Source: JAFGIT01 sp016929465 [NCBI: Candidatus Coatesbacteria bacterium]
GTDB lineage: Bacteria > B130-G9
NCBI GenBank assembly: GCA_016929465.1
Contig: JAFGIT010000006.1
Coordinates: 1-22,411 of the forward strand
Reading direction: 5' to 3'
Length of the DNA stretch: 22,411 nt
Below are positions 15,800 to 22,411 of the stretch, in pieces. Under the pieces are notes generated by a model that ran no database searches, was not told where the DNA came from, and worked only from the letters and a program-made list of their open reading frames with translations. The translations under genes were made by a program, and so were the position numbers. How positions within the stretch are numbered: the stretch's first letter is position 1; every line of letters starts with the position of its first letter.

Positions 15800-17311
15800 T
15801 TGAGACCAACAAAAACCACAGTCGCGGCTGTATCGTGCCTTTTAATCCTCGCTTCGAACTGCCTGATTGGCGCGCCGAGGATTGAGATCTTCGCCGATTC
15901 GGTCAGCTACACTGAAGGGGACACGATTGAGGTGAGCCTCTCTGCAGAGAACGGCGCCGAGGCCATGGATGTCGCGGTCTATATCGGCCTATTGGACCAC
16001 TTGGGGAACCTATACACGTTCAGTGCCGATTCCTTCGGGACATCAGTTTTGCCCTGGATTGAGAGCATCTATGTACCTGCCCAGTTCGTGATGGACAGAG
16101 CTGCGTTCTGGTGGTTTGATTTGCCATCCGCAATGCCTCCGATCGCGGAGGAAGGTTCATACAATTTCGCCGCGGGGCTGACTACGCCTGGCACCTTTGA
16201 TTTCGTTTCCGAAATCAGCTTCGCTCAATTTACGGTAGTTGGCTCGTCGGGTGGGTCGGATATCTATGTGAGTGCTGATTCTGGAAATGACTCTAACGAT
16301 GGCAGCCAGGGAGCACCATTCAGGACAATCGCCTATGCACTTGCTTCATGCGAGGGGTCTGAACAGGCGCCGGTGACTATCCATATCGAGGACGGCACAT
16401 ATTCGAGCTCGAACAACGGGGAGGTATTCCCGCTTGAAATGAAGAGCTGGGTGTCGCTCCGAGGAGAAAATGCCGAGGGCGCGATTCTGGATGGAGAGGG
16501 AATCGCCGTGCACATCGTTAATTTCAGTAGTGCGGGCAATCTTACGCTGCAGGGCCTGACGATAGCTAATGGAGCAGCTAAGGGGGGAGACCCCAATTGC
16601 CGGGGAGGAGGCATTTATTGCCGAGGTTCAGAGTCCGTCACGATCTCCAGCAATATTTTCTCAGGCAATACGGGGACCTTCGGTGGGGCCATCTACGTGT
16701 CATGGTGTTCGCCGATAATCGAGGGAAATACTTTCACGGGCAATTCGGGTGACTTCGGCAGCGCTGTCTGCTGCGATGATAGCTCGGCTATCGTCAGACA
16801 CAACACTTTCTCTGGCAACACCGCCAACTACTACGGTGCAGCTGTATATGCCGGGACGAGTTCTCTGACGATATTCAACAACCTCATAACAGACAACACC
16901 GGCAAACTCGGGACCGGCATATACAACGGCTATCACAGCTATTGCACAATCCGGAACAACACCATCGCTGGGAACTCATCGACGTCGGGAGGCGGTGGGA
17001 TATACAACTACCAGGGCAATCCAACTGTCTCTGATTGCATCTTCTGGGGAAACACCGACGATTTGTTCGACTGCTCGGCCACGTATTGCTGCCTCGAAGA
17101 TGCCGACGAGGGAACCGGCATTCTGCATGTCTTCCCGGACTTCGAGACCGGGGAACTGGGAGAGCACTATCTGAGCTCGAACAGCCCCTGCATAAACGCC
17201 GGAAGTCAGTCAGCAGCGGATGCAGGCCTCAGCGACCGGACGACTCAATCGGATGGCTCCGCCGACTCGGACGAGGTCGATGTCGGATATCACTATCCAA
17301 TATTGAACTAG
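15800..17311 (+). CDS. secreted right-handed parallel beta-helix protein
   Basis: Secreted protein of 503 residues. The start is TTG 15800, with GGAAGGAG about 7 bases before it; it directly yields a signal peptide (RPTKTTVAAVSCLLILASN). Residues 26-148 are the domain shared with the end of the FG-GAP protein. A DUF1565-like entry follows (DIYVSADSGNDSNDGSQGAP, FRTIAYAL, HIEDGTYS), then a right-handed beta-helix with repeated coils such as TISSNIFSGNTG, PIIEGNTFTGNSG, AIVRHNTFSGNTA and TIRNNTIAGNSS. The C-terminal cap contains SNSPCINAGS, a common ending in choice-of-anchor and beta-helix proteins. Such folds usually bind or cleave polysaccharides; no catalytic residues can be assigned here. 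The shared domain suggests the same surface or matrix destination as the FG-GAP protein. Confidence 0.85.
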   Translation: MRPTKTTVAAVSCLLILASNCLIGAPRIEIFADSVSYTEGDTIEVSLSAENGAEAMDVAVYIGLLDHLGNLYTFSADSFGTSVLPWIESIYVPAQFVMDRAAFWWFDLPSAMPPIAEEGSYNFAAGLTTPGTFDFVSEISFAQFTVVGSSGGSDIYVSADSGNDSNDGSQGAPFRTIAYALASCEGSEQAPVTIHIEDGTYSSSNNGEVFPLEMKSWVSLRGENAEGAILDGEGIAVHIVNFSSAGNLTLQGLTIANGAAKGGDPNCRGGGIYCRGSESVTISSNIFSGNTGTFGGAIYVSWCSPIIEGNTFTGNSGDFGSAVCCDDSSAIVRHNTFSGNTANYYGAAVYAGTSSLTIFNNLITDNTGKLGTGIYNGYHSYCTIRNNTIAGNSSTSGGGGIYNYQGNPTVSDCIFWGNTDDLFDCSATYCCLEDADEGTGILHVFPDFETGELGEHYLSSNSPCINAGSQSAADAGLSDRTTQSDGSADSDEVDVGYHYPILN

Positions 17312-17325
17312 CAGGACTATCGAGA

Positions 17326-17362
17326 CGTTCGCCGCCGCAGTCTCATTCTGTGGCGGCGAGCG
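17326..17362. terminator. strong bidirectional hairpin between convergent genes
   Basis: Bases 17326-17340 pair with 17348-17362 to give a 15-base-pair stem with two G-T wobbles (core TCGCCGCC/GGCGGCGA plus CAG/CTG) and a 7-base loop, TCTCATT. It starts 15 bases after the beta-helix stop and lies 76 bases beyond the convergent glycosyltransferase stop at 17438. There is no T tract on either strand, so it would be a U-less hairpin terminator or an RNA 3'-end stabiliser. Confidence 0.5.
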
Positions 17363-17437
17363 ATCAATCTAGAAGGGCACGCTTCTGAGGTCGTGCGTAT
17401 CAGAGCCGCCGCGATGTCACAGCAAAGACTGAGATGC

Positions 17438-20116
17438 TCAGGCTACCTCACAAGAGCGGAGTGCGACGCCCAGGTTCCTGAAATCAGATCCGCCGTCGAT
17501 ATCCGCCGGGCGCCACGGCTCGCATCTCAGCGCGACCTCGATCGCGTCACCATCGATTATCCTCGGAAGGTCAATCTCGACCTTCTGCCAGCCATCTTTA
17601 AGGACTAGTTCCCCTATGAGATCGCCATTCGCGAGTATCTCGAGCCTGGATGAAGCGCCTTTGAGCAGCTCAATCTTCAGGCGGGAATCTCGCTTTGGAT
17701 TGTGGGCAACAAGAAAACCATCACCGTTTGACCACCTGAAAGCAAACTTCCCTTCCCAGGATTCGGCGGAATACCATCCCGCTGAGAAGTGTCGGCTCTG
17801 ACCGGCATCGAACTCTCGGGGTAGAGAAGAGGGCATTCGCTCCTCGAGCAGCACATGAACTTTGTCCGCAATCTTCGACCAATCGAAGCGCTCCACTGCA
17901 AGGTCTCTTGCCGAAGCTGTCAGCCGTGACGAAAGCGAAGCATCGCCAAGCAGCTGGCAGATCCTCTCCTGGAACCGACTGAGCTCGCAGATGAATGCGT
18001 GCTCGCCGTCGATGAGACCGGTGCCCCTTGCCCCAATCCTGGTTGTGATGATAGGGACTCCGGCCGCCATATAATCGAACATCTTGAGACTCGTCCCTGC
18101 ACCCGATGTCACTGGATTGAGGGCCACATCTGCGGCTGAAAGCCATAGGTTCTTCACATCCTCGGGCACAACGCCAAGAACCTTCAAGTTGCTCGGGAAT
18201 ATCAGATTATTAAACACCGACAAATACTGATCTTTGACGCTGCCAACCACGACTATATCCCAATTGCCGAGGGCGGGAGAGAGGTTGTCCTTTAGAAAGA
18301 GAAGACCATCAAGATTCGGCGGATGCCATGATGCAATAAATAGCGCAACCGGCCGGTCCCCGTAGCCAAGGCGGCCTTTTGCCTGCTTCCTGACCTCCGA
18401 TGAGGTCATCGTAATTGACGTCGTATCAACTGCATTCGGAACAATCCAGGCCTTGCCGGAATCGATACCGAACATCTTCGTTAAATCAGCGACTTCTTCG
18501 TCGGAAGTTGCCCAGATGACGTCCGACTTCGCGCAGGCGGCTCCCTCGATGCGTCTGGTCTCGCTCAATAGCTTCCTGCCCACGGACGTCCCTTTCAGGC
18601 TCTCCGACTTGAGCCTGGTCTCGACATTGTGCGCCTCGTAAACGACGAGTCTCGTTCGCTCGTGCCGATGAATTGCGTCGAATAGGTATGGATGTGAAGC
18701 GACTAGCACTTCGGATTTCGCTGAGAAGTAGTCAATCACTTCCTTCAGCATCGGCGTCTCTTTCATGAGCCTGGGCATCGCCACGTCTGAGATCGGAAGC
18801 CCCGCAGCTTTCTCGAGTTCCCATTGCATACGGCTGTGTACTGGTGTCATGGGCACTCTGACCTCGAATAGCCCGTCTGCGAGCTCGTTCAGCTGGTATT
18901 GCTCATCGTAATTTCCGACACTTATGACCACTACGTTATAATATCTCGCCAAATGTCTATATAATTGGAATATTCTCGCCTTGCCACCTCCAACGGGTGG
19001 AGATATGCCATAGGGTGATAGCACGCATATATTCTTCTTATTTAGACGTGCATTACCGAAGGTCAGTTGAAGATAATTATATGGTCTGAGCAGGCCTTCG
19101 ACCAATTTCTCCCATGTGATCTCCGAAACGCTCTCGAGGCCCTTCTTACCGAGGTCTCCTGCAAGGTCCGGATTCTCCGCAAGCCGTGTCATTCTATCTG
19201 CAATTACTTCCGCCCGCGGCTCACAGATGAAACCGTTCTCGCCGTCCACGATGAGCTCAGTTGGACCTCCTGAATCAATACAGGAAATCACGGGCTTGCC
19301 GCATTTCATCGCCTCGACGGTAACCAGGCCGAAGTCCTCTTGGACTGGTGCAAACAGCACCGCCAGCGCATTTGAGTAAAGCTCGGCAAGTCGTTCGTCC
19401 GTCACAGGTCCAAGGAACTCGATCCTTGGGTCGCTTGCGGCGAGAGATTCCAGATAAGGCCGCTGCGGTCCATCTCCCGCGATCAAAAACTTAGAATCAG
19501 CTCGAACATTTCGCATGGCCGATATCAAGAGGTCTATCCGTTTTGGAGCATCAAGCCTGCTGACCGTGAAGAAGTAGTCGAATTCCCCAGTCTTGAGTCC
19601 TTTGAGCGAGGTCGGAGGGAAGAGGACCCTCGGCTCGTAACAGTCTTTGGGAAAATACTCAGTCCGGTTCTTGACGGTATTCGAGAGGCAGAAGAAGTGA
19701 GAGACCTTTGAGCTCTTCAGCGCGATGCGGTCTAGCCAGTGGACGATTGACCGAATTAGCGGCCCAGGGAATCTCAAGAGCGAACCACTGAGCCAGGTCT
19801 TCAGACCGTGAGGAAGTGGATATGTGTCATACAACCCACGAAGTCTATGACACATATAGACAATATGCTTATTCGACCGGCACATCCAGCCCGGATATTT
19901 GAGGGATACAACAAGATCGAAATGCCTAAGGTCGATAGACCAGAACCTCAAATATGATCGAACAATCTGGCAGAGGGTCGATTCCGGCGCGGGTATTTTG
20001 ATTACCTCGACCTGATGCCCGGATTCCTCGAGCGCCTCAGCCATTCCGGCAGCAAGTTTCTCGATGCCTCCTGGAGAGAAGGGAACTGGACTGGGCACTG
20101 GGATGGCTATTTTCAT
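17438..20116 (-). CDS. fused double GT4-type glycosyltransferase with C-terminal beta-sandwich-like domain
   Basis: Unusually large GT-B protein of 892 residues. Module 1 (about 1-345) is a GT4 enzyme: SPGGIEKLAAGMAEAL near the N-terminus, TVSRLDAPKRIDLL, and EDFGLVTVE giving the ExxxxxxxE pair Glu260/Glu268. Module 2 (about 361-760) is another GT-B unit starting ICVLSPYGISPPVGGGKAR, with EAHNVETRL, and SGAGTSLKMFDYMAAGVPII where Asp replaces the usual second Glu. Residues 765-892 form a C-terminal domain containing GWYSAESWEG and RWSNGDGFL, a pattern of beta-sandwich domains (DUF7024-like) attached to surface-sugar proteins. ATG 20116 begins the first strand; ATG 20149 would add 11 unconvincing residues. 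A cytoplasmic role in surface-polysaccharide or glycoprotein synthesis is inferred; sugars unknown. Confidence 0.85.
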   Translation of the reverse strand: MKIAIPVPSPVPFSPGGIEKLAAGMAEALEESGHQVEVIKIPAPESTLCQIVRSYLRFWSIDLRHFDLVVSLKYPGWMCRSNKHIVYMCHRLRGLYDTYPLPHGLKTWLSGSLLRFPGPLIRSIVHWLDRIALKSSKVSHFFCLSNTVKNRTEYFPKDCYEPRVLFPPTSLKGLKTGEFDYFFTVSRLDAPKRIDLLISAMRNVRADSKFLIAGDGPQRPYLESLAASDPRIEFLGPVTDERLAELYSNALAVLFAPVQEDFGLVTVEAMKCGKPVISCIDSGGPTELIVDGENGFICEPRAEVIADRMTRLAENPDLAGDLGKKGLESVSEITWEKLVEGLLRPYNYLQLTFGNARLNKKNICVLSPYGISPPVGGGKARIFQLYRHLARYYNVVVISVGNYDEQYQLNELADGLFEVRVPMTPVHSRMQWELEKAAGLPISDVAMPRLMKETPMLKEVIDYFSAKSEVLVASHPYLFDAIHRHERTRLVVYEAHNVETRLKSESLKGTSVGRKLLSETRRIEGAACAKSDVIWATSDEEVADLTKMFGIDSGKAWIVPNAVDTTSITMTSSEVRKQAKGRLGYGDRPVALFIASWHPPNLDGLLFLKDNLSPALGNWDIVVVGSVKDQYLSVFNNLIFPSNLKVLGVVPEDVKNLWLSAADVALNPVTSGAGTSLKMFDYMAAGVPIITTRIGARGTGLIDGEHAFICELSRFQERICQLLGDASLSSRLTASARDLAVERFDWSKIADKVHVLLEERMPSSLPREFDAGQSRHFSAGWYSAESWEGKFAFRWSNGDGFLVAHNPKRDSRLKIELLKGASSRLEILANGDLIGELVLKDGWQKVEIDLPRIIDGDAIEVALRCEPWRPADIDGGSDFRNLGVALRSCEVA

Positions 20117-20467
20117 AGTTTCTCGGCGATCATTTACTTTACATAACATACCTTATCAGAACCAACTGCCGCCACAATTTCAGCACGACAAAGACCAACC
20201 ATTCAAAAATCCAGAGCTATGGATCCAAGATCTCTGCCGCGCTCAACACTCGGCACCGGCGACATCTCGCCCGAGACATCCTGAAACCGACGAAAACTGG
20301 GGGCTGGCTGCCACGGCGAGAGTCTTCGCTCGCAACACTGCGGATCCCCGACTCCCCCGGGTTGATTGAGGAGCTCTACCCCCCAAACGAATGACCTCAG
20401 GAGAGAACAGCCTAAGGGAGCGCATTTCATGCGGCATCCAAGGTAATCAGGCGAAATACCTCAGAGA
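20117..20467. other. intergenic region between the acidic-protein gene and the glycosyltransferase gene
   Basis: These 351 bases lie between two leftward genes and hold no gene I can support. Short frames on both strands (for example 20203-20430 leftward and 20064-20369 rightward) show no ribosome site, known motif or sensible composition. A small hairpin CGCAT-TTC-ATGCG lies about 50 bases beyond the acidic-protein stop, without a T tract. The glycosyltransferase promoter is presumably in the AT-rich part at 20130-20170, but no hexamer pair stands out. Confidence 0.4.
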
Positions 20468-20959
20468 TCAATCGTCTTCCGAGAAGGTGTCTCCGGTGAA
20501 GTCGATTTTTGCCGTCGGCTTTGCCGGCTCGGTGATAGGAATGATGATCTGCACATCTTCCCTGTTGATGGCAACGAATGTATTCGATTGAATGACCTTG
20601 CCGGTCATAAGCGAAGTAACCTCTGCATCGGTTATAGGTAAGAAGTGCTTGTCAGGCATATTGAGAGTGTCGGTCAATCTCGTCATCGCGCCTTCGGCAG
20701 GAACGAGGAGTTTTCCGACGATCTTGAAGTGACTTGTATAGATTTTGATGTGCGCATCCCGTCGGGCGAACTGCTGCTTGATCTCCTCTGCCGCCAAAGC
20801 GCTGAAGGTCGCGTCCTGCATGGCTCCGTCAGGATTCAGGCGCGCGGCCTCTATGATGACGGGTTCGAATTCATCCCCCCCCGTGATCTCAGGCTGCTCT
20901 TCTTCTTCTCCCTCTTGAGTTTCCTCGTCATTGAAGTCCGATAGATCGAATTCCCTCAT
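20468..20959 (-). CDS. small acidic DUF6812-like protein
   Basis: Protein of 163 residues without signal peptide or membrane segments. The first 35 residues are very acidic (EETQEGEEEEQPE). A folded domain follows at about 65-145 (KIYTSHFKIVGKLLVP, LPITDAEVTSLMTG, NTFVAINREDVQIIIP). The order IVGxL-VP, FLPITDAEV and VAINREDV resembles DUF6812-type proteins, whose role is unknown to me. ATG 20959 has a strong GGAGGG 5 bases upstream. It lies 40 bases behind the degenerate ABC ATPase and probably shares its operon with asnS. A run of eight G (coding strand, 20882-20875) covers codons 26-29, where slippage would abolish the protein. Cytoplasmic location is inferred. Confidence 0.72.
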   Translation of the reverse strand: MREFDLSDFNDEETQEGEEEEQPEITGGDEFEPVIIEAARLNPDGAMQDATFSALAAEEIKQQFARRDAHIKIYTSHFKIVGKLLVPAEGAMTRLTDTLNMPDKHFLPITDAEVTSLMTGKVIQSNTFVAINREDVQIIIPITEPAKPTAKIDFTGDTFSEDD

Positions 20960-20999
20960 AACAGCCCTCCCGGCTATTGACGCGTTTTATCTACTCACA

Positions 21000-21665
21000 C
21001 TAGTGTTGAATGCGTCCGGCCAGAAGGCGAACCGTAACTGGGGAAAAGGCCTCCCAGGCATCGATTGCTCTAGTAGCCATCAGCACAGTAACGCCACTCT
21101 CGGATGCGCGATTCAGTAATGTTATTATCTCCGTGGCCGTTGGTTTGTCAAGCCCGAGGAGCGGCTCGTCCACGAGCAAAACCTTTGGGTCGATGGCAAG
21201 CGCCCTTGCAATAGATAGCGATCTCCGTTCCACTTCGGACAGGGCCGATGTTAAGCTCTTTGCCCTGTGGCTCAATCCCGCTAATTCAAGGACTTCCATG
21301 GCCTTTTTCATGGCATTCGCGCCATGGATTCCTGCGCCCGAGAGTGCGATCTGGATGGTCCTTATAGCAGGAGAGCTCTTCAAGATAAGCGGGTTGGCTG
21401 GGGCTATGCCAAATAGCGCCCCGAACACATCGCGGCGCTTGCCGCGGTACAAGCCGGCGACATTGACGCCGTCAACGAGAACATGGCCTTCGGTGGGCTT
21501 CAGGTGCCCGCATATAATCCTCAAAAGCGTGGTCTTGCCGGAATCCGCGGGACCACTTAAGGCAAAAAACTGCCCCTTGTTCACAGAGAACGAGATGTCC
21601 CATAGAGCCAGAGTATTGCGGTCGAAGGTCTTGCCGACGCCAAAGACCTCTATCATCGAAGCCAT
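21000..21665 (-). CDS. FtsE/LolD-like ABC ATPase with degenerate catalytic motifs
   Basis: ABC nucleotide-binding protein of 221 residues, the size of FtsE or LolD. Walker A GPADSGKT (38-45) and Walker B VLLVDE (162-167) with LLGLD are intact. The Q-loop region (84-95, FGIAPANPL) contains no Gln, the signature reads LSEVER (142-147) instead of LSGGQ/E, and Arg199 (ATRA) stands where the H-loop His is expected. ATP binding seems kept, but normal dimer hydrolysis is doubtful. It starts 11 bases after the asnS stop and precedes the acidic DUF6812-like gene by 40 bases; no permease (FtsX or other) is in the window. It could be a regulatory or structural ABC protein, or hydrolyse ATP with altered residues. 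The ABC family assignment is sure; the function is unknown. Confidence 0.8.
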   Translation of the reverse strand: MASMIEVFGVGKTFDRNTLALWDISFSVNKGQFFALSGPADSGKTTLLRIICGHLKPTEGHVLVDGVNVAGLYRGKRRDVFGALFGIAPANPLILKSSPAIRTIQIALSGAGIHGANAMKKAMEVLELAGLSHRAKSLTSALSEVERRSLSIARALAIDPKVLLVDEPLLGLDKPTATEIITLLNRASESGVTVLMATRAIDAWEAFSPVTVRLLAGRIQH

Positions 21666-21676
21666 TTTTGCTCAAG

Positions 21677-22411
21677 CTAGGGTGTAATTCTATATATCGT
21701 CCTGGGGAAGGGTATCGCCTCCCTGATGTGCTTTATACCACATATCCAGGCGACAACTCTCTCGATTCCCATTCCAAAGCCACTGTGCGGAACGCTTCCA
21801 TACTTCCTTAGGTCGATATACCACTCGAAATTCTCCCTTGGAAGCCCGAATTCCTTGATCCGCTGCTCGAGTATCTCGGCGCTGTCAACTCTCTGACTGC
21901 CTCCAACGATCTCACCATAGCCATCGGGAGCAAGAACATCGAAGCAGAGCACCAGGTCCGGATTCTCAGGATGCTCCTTCATGTAGAACTCCTTCACCTT
22001 CAGCGGGTAGTTCATCACGAAGACAGGCTTGTCGTATATCTCGCTCAAGGCAGTCTCTTCCGGCGCGCCAAAGTCGTCACCGAATTTCAGTTTGTTGCCC
22101 CTCTCATTTAGCAGGCCTATCGCCTCCTCATAGGTCACCTTGGGGAACGGGGCATCGATCTTCTCCAACGAGGTCGTATCTCGCTCGAGTGTTACGAGCT
22201 CTCTGCTCTTATTCTTCAGCACCGATTGGATGACGTATGCGATCATCCGCTCGACGACATCCGCCATGTCGTGAATGTCGTAATATGCGGCTTCAGGCTC
22301 AACCTGCCAGAACTCAGTCAGATGACGTCTTGTCTTTGACTTCTCGGCCCTGAAGACGGGACCAAAGCAATAGACCTTTCCGAGTGCCATTGCCGTGGCC
22401 TCGTTGTAAAG
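21677..22411 (-). CDS. asnS: asparaginyl-tRNA synthetase, C-terminal part (cut by window edge)
   Basis: The frame is open to the right edge, so this is the 3' part only: 244 codons starting inside the sequence [18 protein letters not shown]. It charges tRNA-Asn with asparagine in the cytoplasm. Class II motif 2 is visible as [19 protein letters not shown], followed by YEEAIGLL, then [21 protein letters not shown], and motif 3 in [20 protein letters not shown] ending [24 protein letters not shown] with GEIVGGSQR is characteristic of AsnRS and separates it from AspRS. The C-terminus is complete. It heads the leftward group asnS, degenerate ABC ATPase, acidic protein. Confidence 0.95.
   Translation of the reverse strand, partial: LYNEATAMALGKVYCFGPVFRAEKSKTRRHLTEFWQVEPEAAYYDIHDMADVVERMIAYVIQSVLKNKSRELVTLERDTTSLEKIDAPFPKVTYEEAIGLLNERGNKLKFGDDFGAPEETALSEIYDKPVFVMNYPLKVKEFYMKEHPENPDLVLCFDVLAPDGYGEIVGGSQRVDSAEILEQRIKEFGLPRENFEWYIDLRKYGSVPHSGFGMGIERVVAWICGIKHIREAIPFPRTIYRITP

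Noticed and set aside
20203-20430. Leftward 75-codon frame in the gap before the glycosyltransferase gene
   Set aside because: No ribosome site, no conserved-looking motif, and short competing frames on the other strand.
21010-21687. Rightward 225-codon frame opposite the ABC ATPase
   Set aside because: Antisense shadow; the leftward frame carries Walker A/B motifs and the ABC fold.

Overview
The window looks like a piece of chromosome from an uncultured, double-membraned (Gram-negative) bacterium of moderate G+C content. The envelope genes point that way: an MsbA-type lipid exporter, an ExbB/TolQ-type proton channel, a FecCD/BtuC-type importer, and two exported proteins, one of FG-GAP type and one of beta-helix type, that share a domain I cannot name. 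Secreted proteins of this kind are common in candidate-phylum genomes. No rRNA or other marker allows a firm placement, so this is inference.

Left part (1-1801): a two-gene rightward cassette encodes an ABC/SMC-like AAA ATPase (246-1274) and a small protein with a PD-(D/E)xK-like D...ExK motif (1271-1801), joined by a TTGA overlap. It resembles the ATPase + nuclease logic of anti-phage systems, but I cannot assign it to a named one. It ends 5 bases from the end of a convergent envelope operon, at the place where exbD would be expected.

Leftward envelope block (1807-8522): msbA (6741-8522), a 1028-residue TPR protein with a TonB-box-like segment after its signal peptide (3526-6612), a TPR protein with a C-terminal TM2-like membrane region (2524-3516), and an ExbB/TolQ homologue (1807-2481) with no ExbD partner. 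Upstream, also leftward, are an iron/B12-type ABC permease (9508-10593) and its ATPase (8669-9508).

Centre (10594-17311), rightward: a secreted Ca-binding FG-GAP protein (11030-13063) with a candidate promoter, a 5' hairpin and a clear intrinsic terminator; a PseG/SpsG-like sugar-nucleotide hydrolase (13186-14259) overlapping rimO (14256-15602); and a secreted right-handed beta-helix protein (15800-17311). The C-terminal 123 residues of the FG-GAP protein align with the N-terminal domain of the beta-helix protein. A strong GC-rich hairpin at 17326-17362 separates the last gene from the convergent glycosyltransferase gene.

Right part (17438-22411), leftward: a fused double GT-B glycosyltransferase with a C-terminal beta-sandwich-like domain (17438-20116), then a second operon read from the right edge: asnS (3' part), a FtsE-like ABC ATPase with degenerate Q-loop, signature and H-loop motifs (21000-21665), and a small acidic DUF6812-like protein (20468-20959). 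Long G tracts (8-9 bases) occur in msbA, in the acidic-protein gene and just before the beta-helix gene. No rRNA, tRNA, CRISPR array or insertion sequence was seen.
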